Source: an uncultured Flavobacteriaceae bacterium | GTDB lineage: Bacteria; Bacteroidota; Bacteroidia; Flavobacteriales; Flavobacteriaceae | NCBI GenBank assembly: GCA_938073895.1 | Contig: CALJFB010000039.1 | Span: 1-51,338 of the forward strand | Length of the DNA: 51,338 nt | Direction: 5' to 3' | Part shown: in pieces, positions 18,143-26,652 of the stretch | Position numbering within the stretch: the stretch's first letter is position 1 | Layout: every line of letters starts with the position of its first letter | Notes under the pieces: generated by a model | Database searches by the model: none | Seen by the model: the letters and a program-made list of their open reading frames with translations, nothing else | What the model was told of the DNA's origin: nothing | Program-made: the position numbers and the translations under genes

Positions 18143-19687
18143 ATGGAAAAAGAATTGATTATTCGATCTAATCCTGAACATGTTGATTTTGCCTTATTAA
18201 AAGATGGAAAACTTATTGAATTACATAAAGATGAAGATGATAACAAATTTGCGGTAGGCGATATATTTATTGCCAAAGTACGCAAAGCTGTTCCAGGACT
18301 AAATGCGGCATTTGTAAATGTAGGCTACGAAAAAGATGGCTTTTTACATTACCACGATTTAGGACCTAAAATCTCATCTGTTATAAAATTCACTAAAAGT
18401 GTAAGCTCTGGTAAACTTAAAGATTATTCTTTAAAAAATTTCCCATTTGAACAAGACATTGCTAAAGACGGAACTATTAGCGATGTTTTAAAATCTAATC
18501 AATCTATACTGGTTCAAGTTGTTAAAGAACCTATATCTTCTAAAGGCCCAAGAATAAGTTCTGAACTTTCTATAGCCGGAAGATATATTGTTTTAGTCCC
18601 TTTTTCTAATCGCATTTCTATTTCTCAAAAAATAGAAGACAAAGAAGAAAAAGACCGCTTAAAACGACTTGTTAAAAGCATAACTCCACAAGGATTTGGA
18701 GTTATTGTTCGTACAGTAGCAGAAGGCAAAAAAGTAGCCGAATTAGATCAAGATTTACAAAACTTACTTGGTAAATGGAACAAAATGTGTAGTAAACTAC
18801 ACAAGGCAAATCACCCAAGTAAAGTTTTAGGAGAATTAAATAAAGCCTCTTCAATTTTAAGAGATATATTTAACGACACCTTTACAGGAATTCAAGTAGA
18901 TGATGAACAACTATTTGAACAAGTAAAAGATTATGTGCAAACCATTGCACCAAAAAAGGAATCTATTGTTAAGCATTACAATGCTAACGTACCAATTTTT
19001 GAAAAATTTGGTATAGAACGTCAAATTAAAACTGCTTTTGGTAAAACAGTTTCTATGTCTAGAGGTGCATACCTTGTTATTGAACATACAGAAGCTTTAC
19101 ATGTAGTAGACGTTAATAGTGGTAATCGCTCTAACAAAGCTAATTCCCAAGAAGACACAGCTTTAGAGGTTAACTTAATTTCTGCAACCGAAGTTGCAAG
19201 ACAATTACGTCTTAGAGATATGGGAGGAATTATTGTAGTTGATTTTATTGACTTAAATACTGCCGAACATAGAAAACAACTTTTCGATCATATTCGAGAA
19301 GAAATGAAAGACGATAGAGCAAAGCACAAAATTTTGCCTCCAAGCAAATTTGGGCTAATACAAATTACAAGACAACGTGTAAGACCAGAAATGAACATTA
19401 AGACGCGTGAAGCTAATCCTAATGGAAACCAAGGTCAAGAAATTGAAGCACCAATAGTTATAGTGCAAAAAATTGAACACGAAATTGATCAATTATTAAA
19501 AAAAGGACATAAAAGTGTAACGTTAAATACGCATCCTTTTATTGCTGCCTTTTTAACCAAAGGATTTCCGTCTATCCGTTCAAAGTGGTTTTTTGAACAC
19601 AAAAAATGGGTGAAAATTTCACCAAGAGATGCATTTACTTATCTAGAGTATAATTTCTCTGATAAAGATGGCAAGCTCATTAACTAA
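18143..19687 (+). CDS. rng: Ribonuclease G/E family endoribonuclease
   Basis: The 514-residue single-strand RNA endonuclease acts in rRNA 5'-end maturation and mRNA decay. An N-terminal S1 domain (about residues 37-120) is followed by the 5'-sensor/RNase H-like region and the DNase I-like catalytic core. The catalytic Asp residues are in DVNSG (Asp323) and DFIDL (Asp367, Asp370). The protein has a single cysteine (in NKMCSK) and no CPxC zinc-link motif where E. coli RNase E/G has one. There is no long C-terminal scaffold, so it is RNase G-like. The leader from the hup terminator is about 150 bases with no clear -7 box. Confidence 0.93.
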   Translation: MEKELIIRSNPEHVDFALLKDGKLIELHKDEDDNKFAVGDIFIAKVRKAVPGLNAAFVNVGYEKDGFLHYHDLGPKISSVIKFTKSVSSGKLKDYSLKNFPFEQDIAKDGTISDVLKSNQSILVQVVKEPISSKGPRISSELSIAGRYIVLVPFSNRISISQKIEDKEEKDRLKRLVKSITPQGFGVIVRTVAEGKKVAELDQDLQNLLGKWNKMCSKLHKANHPSKVLGELNKASSILRDIFNDTFTGIQVDDEQLFEQVKDYVQTIAPKKESIVKHYNANVPIFEKFGIERQIKTAFGKTVSMSRGAYLVIEHTEALHVVDVNSGNRSNKANSQEDTALEVNLISATEVARQLRLRDMGGIIVVDFIDLNTAEHRKQLFDHIREEMKDDRAKHKILPPSKFGLIQITRQRVRPEMNIKTREANPNGNQGQEIEAPIVIVQKIEHEIDQLLKKGHKSVTLNTHPFIAAFLTKGFPSIRSKWFFEHKKWVKISPRDAFTYLEYNFSDKDGKLIN

Positions 19688-19691
19688 AAAC

Positions 19692-19725
19692 AACGCGTTA
19701 CTATAATTTAGTAACGCGTTTTTTT
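19692..19725 (+). terminator. rng terminator
   Basis: AACGCGTTACTA (19692-19703) and TAGTAACGCGTT (19709-19720) form a perfect 12-bp stem with a five-base loop, followed directly by TTTTT. Confidence 0.88.
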
Positions 19726-19767
19726 ATGTTTAAATGTTACTGAATCCGCAAAAAAAATACAGTAAAT

Positions 19768-19800
19768 AAAAAGCCTAAAACGTATTGTTTTAGGCTTTTT
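19768..19800. terminator. Bidirectional terminator between rng and the aldo/keto reductase gene
   Basis: AAAAAGCCTAAAAC (19768-19781) pairs perfectly with GTTTTAGGCTTTTT (19787-19800) around a five-base loop, with A and T runs at both ends. It is a second terminator for rng and the likely terminator of the convergent reductase gene. Confidence 0.8.
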
Positions 19801-19893
19801 ATTTTTATTAAAGTAAAGTTTTATTTAGCCCTAACACTTACTAATCTTATTGTATAACGCAACACTATTAATGTAAAAGAATAAAACCAATAA

Positions 19894-20928
19894 TTATGAC
19901 GCCGGATTTGGGATAAGGTTATGTATCTTATTTATTTCCAGTAATAAGTCGTCTGAAAGCTCATTATTAACCGATGTTAAATTCTCTTTTAACTGCTCTA
20001 AACTTGTAGCTCCAATAATATTACTCGTAACAAATGGTCTTTGATTTACAAAAGCTAAACTCATTTGAGCTAGTGTTAAGTTGTTCTTTTCTGCCAAATC
20101 TAAATACATTTTAGTAGCAGAAGTACACTGATCACTACTGTACCTTGCAAAACGTGGAAATAATTTTAATCTTGAATTATCTCCTGCAATACCTTTTAAA
20201 TATTTTCCAGACAATACACCAAATGCCATTGGAGAATAAGCTAAAAGTCCAATATTTTCTCTATGAGAAATTTCAGCCATATCGCCTTCATAAACGCGAT
20301 TTATTAAAGAATAGGCATTTTGAACTGTAACTGGTTTTACTAACTTATTTTTATCAGATTCATTTAAAAAACGCATAGTTCCCCAAGCTTTTTCGTTACT
20401 TAATCCAACGTGTCTTATTTTTCCAGATTTCACTAAACCATCTAAAGTTTCTAAAACAGACTGGAAATTATCTTGCCAAACATCTTCTTTATTTTCAACA
20501 TAATCTCTTACTCCAAAGGTGTTTGTAGCTCTTTCTGGCCAATGCAACTGGTATAAATCTATATAATCTGTTTGTAAACGTTTTAATTCTGAATTTACAG
20601 CTTCGTTAAGTGCTGCTTTAGAAAAACCAGATGTTCTAATATGTGCTGTATAATCTCCATTACCAGCTATTTTTGAGGCAATAACTAATTCTTCTCTTTT
20701 TTGATGTTTTAACCAAGTTCCTATTATTTTACTAGTTCTACCTTGAGTTTCGGCAGTTGCAGGAACTGGATACAACTCTGCAGTATCAATAAAATTAACA
20801 CCTTTACTAACAGCATAATTTAATTGCTCGTGTCCTTCGGCTTCTGTATTTTGGTTTCCCCAAGTCATAGAACCCAAACAAATCTTACTTACTTTAATAG
20901 CTGTCTTTGGTAATGTTGTGTATTTCAT
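19894..20928 (-). CDS. tas: Tas-like aldo/keto reductase
   Basis: A 344-residue NADP(H)-dependent (alpha/beta)8 barrel. The N-terminal SKICLGSMTWGNQNTEAEGH and the ELYPVPATAETQG segment closely follow the pattern of E. coli Tas. Catalytic residues are placed in FIDTAELY (Asp and Tyr), a barrel Lys in VIASKI, and LYQLHWPE (His). E. coli Tas complements a tyrosine auxotrophy phenotype but its natural substrate is unclear. The gene stands alone; a TATATTTA box lies just upstream, next to the T run of the preceding ompA-type terminator. Confidence 0.88.
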   Translation of the reverse strand: MKYTTLPKTAIKVSKICLGSMTWGNQNTEAEGHEQLNYAVSKGVNFIDTAELYPVPATAETQGRTSKIIGTWLKHQKREELVIASKIAGNGDYTAHIRTSGFSKAALNEAVNSELKRLQTDYIDLYQLHWPERATNTFGVRDYVENKEDVWQDNFQSVLETLDGLVKSGKIRHVGLSNEKAWGTMRFLNESDKNKLVKPVTVQNAYSLINRVYEGDMAEISHRENIGLLAYSPMAFGVLSGKYLKGIAGDNSRLKLFPRFARYSSDQCTSATKMYLDLAEKNNLTLAQMSLAFVNQRPFVTSNIIGATSLEQLKENLTSVNNELSDDLLLEINKIHNLIPNPAS

Positions 20929-20954
20929 CTTTAAAAAATTTGGTCTTGTAAATA

Positions 20955-20992
20955 TAAAAAGCCTTTAAGTAAGATAACTTACCAAAAGGCTT
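20955..20992 (-). terminator. Terminator of the xth-OmpA-like operon
   Basis: AAGCCTTT...GTAAG (20959-20973) pairs with CTTAC...AAAGGCTT (20978-20992), with one small symmetric internal mismatch. Read on the minus strand it ends in a TTTTT run. It lies 135 bases after the OmpA-like stop codon. Confidence 0.7.
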
Positions 20993-21126
20993 AAATGTTT
21001 GTTAATTTGACTTACGTTTAATAGAGAAACTCAATGATTCACACAGTTAAAACGGTTTCGAATTGCATTAATTTTTTCTAAAAATGGCCACAAAAATTTA
21101 TTGGCCTAAAACTGCACTAATAACTA

Positions 21127-22086
21127 TTATCTTTTTTCTAACAATCTAGAAAGCTCATCTAACTTAGGCGTTAAGATAACTTCTATACGTCGGTTTTTAG
21201 CTTTACCTTCGTTAGTTTCGTTACTTGCAATTGGTGCAAATTCTCCGCGACCAGCAGCAGTAAGGTTATCTCTTTTAATAGTTTTATTACTCTCTAAAAT
21301 ATTTACAATTGCAGTTGCTCTTTTAGTAGATAGATCCCAGTTTCCAGTTATTTGAGATGTTCCTTTAAACGGATCGTTATCTGTATGTCCTTCAATTAAA
21401 ACCGAAATTTCTGGATTATTAGCTAAAACTTGTCCTAATTGTTTAACTGCTTTTGCACCATCTTGACCAACAGACCAGCTTCCTGGTTTAAACAATAGTT
21501 TGTTTTCCATAGAAACATAAACTTTTCCGTCACGTTGCTCTACGGTTAATCCTTTACCTTCAAAATCTGTTAAAGCACTAGAAATAGAATTTTTAAGTGC
21601 TGTCATAGAGGCATCTTTAGCAGCAATAACGCTTTCTAATTCTGCAACTCGTTGCGATCTGTTTTCCAGCTCTGCTTTTAGAGTTTCTAAACGTGCACTT
21701 TCTGATGCTAATGCAGATTCTTTGGCTTCTAATTGTGCTAAAAGTTCTTTATTCTTTTTTGTGTTTTCGCTTAGAGCAGAAGAACTGTTTTTTTCTAAAG
21801 CATCATAAGATTCCTTAAGTGTATTATAATTAGATCTTGCGGCAAGTAAATCTGCTGCTAATTTATTTTTAGTGTCTACAGCTTTATCATATTCAGATTT
21901 CAACTTAATAAAATCGTTAGAAGTTGCGTTTTTAGTTTGAAGTAAAGCCGCATTCGCGTCTGCTAAATCAGAATTTTCTTGTTTTAAATCTGCGTATTTG
22001 TTTTCTAAATCTTTATATACTTTAGGCGATACGCAAGCGGTTAATAACACACTTGATAATGCAAAAGTTAGAAGTCTATTTTTCAT
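21127..22086 (-). CDS. OmpA family lipoprotein with coiled coil
   Basis: The 319-residue protein has a lipoprotein signal (lipobox LTAC, Cys at about residue 18), a long Ala/Glu/Lys/Ser-rich helical region with heptad character (residues 25-165), and a C-terminal OmpA/MotB peptidoglycan-binding domain (about 185-310). The domain shows LIEGHTDNDPF, the WDLSTKRA segment and NRRIEVILTP, where the Asp and Arg of family members bind diaminopimelate. It likely links the outer membrane to peptidoglycan, with the coiled coil spanning the periplasm. It lies 8 bases after xth and probably shares its transcript. Confidence 0.9.
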   Translation of the reverse strand: MKNRLLTFALSSVLLTACVSPKVYKDLENKYADLKQENSDLADANAALLQTKNATSNDFIKLKSEYDKAVDTKNKLAADLLAARSNYNTLKESYDALEKNSSSALSENTKKNKELLAQLEAKESALASESARLETLKAELENRSQRVAELESVIAAKDASMTALKNSISSALTDFEGKGLTVEQRDGKVYVSMENKLLFKPGSWSVGQDGAKAVKQLGQVLANNPEISVLIEGHTDNDPFKGTSQITGNWDLSTKRATAIVNILESNKTIKRDNLTAAGRGEFAPIASNETNEGKAKNRRIEVILTPKLDELSRLLEKR

Positions 22087-22094
22087 GTTTTTAT

Positions 22095-22856
22095 TTATTT
22101 TTCTAATTCAACTACTATTGGACAATGATCGCTATGCTTGGCTTCTGTTAAAATAAGCGCTCTACTAATTTTAGATTTTAAAGGTTCCGACACCATGGCA
22201 TAATCTAATCGCCAACCTTTATTATTAGCTCTAGAATTTGCTCTATAACTCCACCAACTAAATTCTTGTTTTTCTGGGTTAATAAAACGATAAGAATCTG
22301 TAAAACCAGAATCTACAAAACCAGTTAACCATTGGCGTTCTTCTGGTAAAAATCCAGAAACACCTTTCATTTTTGGATTATGAATATCTATGGCTTCGTG
22401 GCAAATATTATAATCGCCACAAACCACTAAATTTGGTTTATTATTCTGCAACTCTACTAAATACGTTTGAATTTCGTTCATATAACCAAACTTAAACTCT
22501 AAACGCTCCATATTTGTGCCACTTGGCAAATACATACTCATTACAGAAATAGCTCCAAAATCTGCACGAATATTTCGACCTTCAAAATCCATAGACTCAA
22601 TTCCTGTTCCGTATTCTACATGATCTGGCTCTACTTTACTTAAAATAGCAACGCCACTATACCCTTTTTTTTGTGCAGAATACCAGTAATTATATTTATA
22701 ACCAGCATCTTCAAACAAACTTAAATCTAATTGTTCTTTATTTGCTTTAATTTCTTGCAAGCATAAAACATCTGGATTAGCACTTTTAAGCCAATCTATA
22801 AACCCTTTTTTTAGGGCTGCTCGAATACCATTAACATTGTAAGAAATAATTTTCAT
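22095..22856 (-). CDS. xth: Exodeoxyribonuclease III (AP endonuclease)
   Basis: The 253-residue enzyme belongs to the EEP superfamily. It cleaves DNA at abasic sites and removes 3' blocking groups in base-excision repair. Motifs: SYNVNGIRAALKKG (metal Asn), LCLQEIKA (metal Glu), GDYNICHEAIDIHNPK (catalytic Asp/Asn), WRLDYAMVS, and the terminal SDHCPIVVE (catalytic Asp-His). Length matches bacterial ExoIII. It is the first gene of a two-gene operon with the OmpA-like lipoprotein. Confidence 0.94.
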   Translation of the reverse strand: MKIISYNVNGIRAALKKGFIDWLKSANPDVLCLQEIKANKEQLDLSLFEDAGYKYNYWYSAQKKGYSGVAILSKVEPDHVEYGTGIESMDFEGRNIRADFGAISVMSMYLPSGTNMERLEFKFGYMNEIQTYLVELQNNKPNLVVCGDYNICHEAIDIHNPKMKGVSGFLPEERQWLTGFVDSGFTDSYRFINPEKQEFSWWSYRANSRANNKGWRLDYAMVSEPLKSKISRALILTEAKHSDHCPIVVELEK

Positions 22857-22965
22857 TAGAATATTTTAAAATGAATTTTAGCTAAAATAAATAATGCTTT
22901 ACTTTTACACTATAAAACTTACTGTTTTTTATGAAATATTTGTGTAAAAACATAGTTTACTCATT

Positions 22966-25900
22966 ATGAAATATTGTCTTTTTACTTTTGTGCTTTTAAT
23001 AAGTTGCTTTGCTTTTTCGCAAGACAATTTAAACGAAGTGAGCACAAAAAAAATGGCGGTTTCAGACTCTATTATTATTGAACCTTTTAGCATTACACCT
23101 TACAGGTTTAAAGTTGAAACTAAAACCGGTATATTAATAGATTCTACAAATTACACTATAGATTTTAGTACATCGACATTAAAATTTAAAAACGCTACAG
23201 AATTAGATTCCTTAGTTATAACATATAGAAAATATCCCGAATTCCTAACTCGTATTTACAGAGGTTTAGATACTAATTTAATTATAGAAAATAATAGTAA
23301 CCAAGAAAGGCTTTACAGTTTTCAAGAACCTACAGAAGAAAAAGTTTTTAAACCTTTTGATGGGTTAAACACTTCTGGTAGTATTTCTAGAGGTGTTACT
23401 GTTGGAAACAACCAAAATTCTGTTTTAAATAGCGAATTAGACTTACAAATATCTGGTAAATTAAACGAAAACATAACTTTACGCGCCAGCATACAAGACG
23501 CTAATGTGCCATTACAAGAAACTGGTTATTCTCAGCGTTTAGACGAATTTGACCAAATTTTTATAGAATTATATACTAACGAATGGTCTGTTCGTGCTGG
23601 AGATATTGATTTGCAAAACAACACTTCTTATTTTACAAATTTTAGTAAACGCGTGCAAGGTTTATTAGTTACAGCAAATGTTGGAAACGATGAACACGAA
23701 ACCAAAGTTTTTGCATCTGGTGCTTTAGTTAGAGGTCAATTTCAAACCTATCAATTTATAGCACAAGAAGGAAATCAAGGTCCATACAAATTACAAGGTG
23801 GAAATGGCGAATTATTTGTACTTATAGTGTCTGGAAGCGAAACCGTATCTGTTAATGGATTGCCTTTACAACGTGGCGAAAACGAAGATTATATTATAGA
23901 TTATAATGCAGGAGAACTTATTTTTAATTCTACATATCCAGTAACTTCCGAAATGCGTGTTAATGTAGATTTTCAATATAGCGAACGTAATTATTCTAGA
24001 CTTGTGGTGTATGCTGGTGGAGAATATAAAAGCGAAAAACTAAAGATTTCTGCATCTGTTTATTCTGAAAATGATTCTAAAAACAATCCATTACAACAAA
24101 ACATAAGCACAGAACAAGCTTCCATTTTAAGTCTAGCTGGAGATAATGAAGCATTAATGACCTCAAATTCTGAAATTGCAGAAACTTACAACGAAAACAG
24201 AATTCTATATAAAAAAGAAGTTGTTGGAGCAGAAACAATTTATGTGTTTTCTACAGATCCAGACGACAGTTTATTTAGTGTACGTTTTACAAATGTAGGA
24301 CAAAACAATGGCAATTACAGACTAACAAACTCTAATGCTATTTCTAATATATTTGAATATGTTGCGCCAATTTCTGGCGTTCCACAAGGAAGTTATGCGC
24401 CAATTGTACAGTTAATTGCTCCAACAAAACTACAATTAGCGTCTGTTAATGGTAGTTACGAATTTAATCCAAAAACAAAAGCCCTATTTGAAATTGCAGC
24501 AAGTAAAAACGATTTAAATTTATTTTCTGACCTAGATGATGAAGACAATAATGGCTTTGCAGGTAAATTAAATATAACCAGAGATATTATAAAAACAGAT
24601 AGTATTAACGTGTTATCTGTTTATTCGGATATTGATTTTATTAATAAACACTTTAGAAACATTGAAGGTTTATACGAAATTGAATTTAATAGAAACTGGA
24701 ATATAGATCAACCAAGAAGTAATCAATTAGACACCAATTTAGGCGATCAGCTTTTAGCTTCATCTGGTATTGTTTGGACAAAAAAAAACACAATTAATTT
24801 AAATTACAAATTTGAATATTTAGATTTTGAAGAAAATTTTAAAGGAAGTAAACACCAAATAAATACAAATTACAAAAAAAACAACCTTAGGTTAAGTACC
24901 AATACAAGCCTTTTAAATACAGACGAAATTAATGCCGAATCGCGCTTTTTTAGAACCACTAACACTGCTGTTTATAAGTTAAAAAAGCAATGGTTTGGAG
25001 CAGGATTTTCTTCCGAAGAAAACAAAAAAAGAGCAAAAGACACTAAACTACTAAACAATTTAAGCCAGCGATTTATTGCATACAATGCATTTACAGGAAT
25101 TGGAGATAGCACAGGTGTTTTTGCAGAAATTGGTTATAAATATAGAATTAACGATAGTTTGGTTAATAACAAGTTACAGCAAGTAAATAAAAGTAATACC
25201 TATTATCTAGATTCTAAATTAATAGAAAACACAAAAACTAATTTAAGCCTTTTTGTTAATTATAGAACATTAAATTATACTGCAGAAAATATTGTATCAG
25301 AAAACTCTTTAAACTCTAGACTACAATACAACCAGAAGTTTTTAAAAGGATTTATACAAAGTAATACTGTTTTTGAGACCAATTCTGGGGCAATTCCAAG
25401 ACAAGATTTTACGTATGTACAAGTAGAATTAGGTCAAGGATCTTATATATGGATAGATTACAACAACAATAATATTCAAGAATTAGAAGAATTTGAAATT
25501 GCGCCTTTTCAAGATCAAGGCGAGTATATTAGAGTGCTTTTACCAAATCAACGTTTCTTAAAAACACATCAAAACAGATTAAGTCAGACTTTAATCCTTA
25601 ATCCTACAAATTGGATAAATTCCAATAAAAATTTAAGTAAATTTTTATCTCATTTTTATAATCAAACCAGTTATTTAATAGATCAAAAAACAGAACGAAA
25701 AGGAAACAATTTTAATTTAAATCCGTTTAGAAAAAACGAAGACGATCTTTTAGGGTTGCAACTAAACTTTAGAAATACACTGTTTTTTAATAGAGGAAAA
25801 CAAAATTACACCACAAGTTATTCTTACCTCAACAACTCTGCATCTAACACGTTAACTTTTGGATTTATTGAGAGCGATTTAACTAGTCATATTTTAAATT

Positions 25901-26406
25901 TTAATCATAAAATAAAAAACAGCTGGCTAGTTACTCTAGAAAGTAACTTAAGTAATAGTGTTAGCGAAAGCGAGAATTTTAGTAGTAAAAACTTTAATAT
26001 AGATAGCGAAACCTTTTTTCCAAAGCTTTCTTATTTACTTACAGAAAACACGCATTTTGATGTGTTTTACCAATATTTAAACAAAAACAACACCATAAAC
26101 AATCTTGAGGCTTTACAGCAAAACAAGTATGGTGTAGGGTTTGGATTAACTCCAAAAGACGCCATTAAAGGAACGGTTAGCGGAGAATTTAATGTTATAA
26201 ATAACACATTTTCTGGAAACACAAACTCGCCAGTTGGCTATCAATTATTAGAAGGCTTACAACCTGGAAAAAACTTAACTTGGAGCTTAATTACTCAGAA
26301 AAAAATAACCAAATACTTAGATTTAAACCTAACCTATTTTGGTAGAAAAACAGAAACAAGTAGAGCAATCCATACGGGAAATATACAATTAAAAGCCTAT
26401 TTTTAA
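22966..26406 (+). CDS. Large outer-membrane beta-barrel-like protein, function unknown
   Basis: A 1146-residue protein with a signal peptide (residues 1-18, ending CFAFSQ). Residues about 40-110 resemble a small beta domain. Around residue 140 begins a block GSISRGVTVGNNQNSVLN, then repeated strands with alternating polar and hydrophobic residues (GKLNENITLRASI, WSVRAGDIDL, DYIIDYNAGELIFN) that run to the C-terminus ending QLKAYF, an aromatic-terminated last strand typical of outer-membrane barrels. No TonB box, plug domain or T9SS tail is seen. The GSISRG/LRGEN-DYIIDY style of segment reminds me of parts of the SprA family, but this is only about half SprA's length. Family not assigned. It is monocistronic, divergent from xth. 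Confidence 0.75.
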   Translation: MKYCLFTFVLLISCFAFSQDNLNEVSTKKMAVSDSIIIEPFSITPYRFKVETKTGILIDSTNYTIDFSTSTLKFKNATELDSLVITYRKYPEFLTRIYRGLDTNLIIENNSNQERLYSFQEPTEEKVFKPFDGLNTSGSISRGVTVGNNQNSVLNSELDLQISGKLNENITLRASIQDANVPLQETGYSQRLDEFDQIFIELYTNEWSVRAGDIDLQNNTSYFTNFSKRVQGLLVTANVGNDEHETKVFASGALVRGQFQTYQFIAQEGNQGPYKLQGGNGELFVLIVSGSETVSVNGLPLQRGENEDYIIDYNAGELIFNSTYPVTSEMRVNVDFQYSERNYSRLVVYAGGEYKSEKLKISASVYSENDSKNNPLQQNISTEQASILSLAGDNEALMTSNSEIAETYNENRILYKKEVVGAETIYVFSTDPDDSLFSVRFTNVGQNNGNYRLTNSNAISNIFEYVAPISGVPQGSYAPIVQLIAPTKLQLASVNGSYEFNPKTKALFEIAASKNDLNLFSDLDDEDNNGFAGKLNITRDIIKTDSINVLSVYSDIDFINKHFRNIEGLYEIEFNRNWNIDQPRSNQLDTNLGDQLLASSGIVWTKKNTINLNYKFEYLDFEENFKGSKHQINTNYKKNNLRLSTNTSLLNTDEINAESRFFRTTNTAVYKLKKQWFGAGFSSEENKKRAKDTKLLNNLSQRFIAYNAFTGIGDSTGVFAEIGYKYRINDSLVNNKLQQVNKSNTYYLDSKLIENTKTNLSLFVNYRTLNYTAENIVSENSLNSRLQYNQKFLKGFIQSNTVFETNSGAIPRQDFTYVQVELGQGSYIWIDYNNNNIQELEEFEIAPFQDQGEYIRVLLPNQRFLKTHQNRLSQTLILNPTNWINSNKNLSKFLSHFYNQTSYLIDQKTERKGNNFNLNPFRKNEDDLLGLQLNFRNTLFFNRGKQNYTTSYSYLNNSASNTLTFGFIESDLTSHILNFNHKIKNSWLVTLESNLSNSVSESENFSSKNFNIDSETFFPKLSYLLTENTHFDVFYQYLNKNNTINNLEALQQNKYGVGFGLTPKDAIKGTVSGEFNVINNTFSGNTNSPVGYQLLEGLQPGKNLTWSLITQKKITKYLDLNLTYFGRKTETSRAIHTGNIQLKAYF

Positions 26407-26561
26407 TTAAATATAAATCAATTTTAAACAGACCAAAAGTCTATTATATTTAGATAATACTTAAAGCAGTTTTTAAAAACGTTCTTATTTAGAATACAGA
26501 ATTTTAAGTATAACTAGCAAATAATTATAAATCTTTAGAAATTGGTAAGCTATTCTATAAA

Positions 26562-26596
26562 AAAATCCCAAAACTAAAATTTAGCTTTGGGATTTT
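26562..26596. terminator. Terminator between the barrel protein gene and glyS
   Basis: AAAATCCCAAA (26562-26572) and CTAAA pair with TTTAG and TTTGGGATTTT (to 26596), with one A/C mismatch. A and T flanks on both sides allow termination of both convergent genes. Confidence 0.75.
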
Positions 26597-26611
26597 CCTA
26601 TTACAATATTA

Positions 26612-26650
26612 ATTGTTGCATTTTCAAATTAACACATTGGTAAATTAAAT
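26612..26650. repeat. Short intergenic repeat, copy 1
   Basis: The 20-base core CATTTTCAAATTAACACATT (26619-26638) is identical to bases 33752-33771; with flanks the match is 25 of 27. The second half-unit here is degenerate (ACATTGGTAAATTA). It lies just 3' of the glyS stop codon. Confidence 0.7.
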
Positions 26651-26652
26651 AA

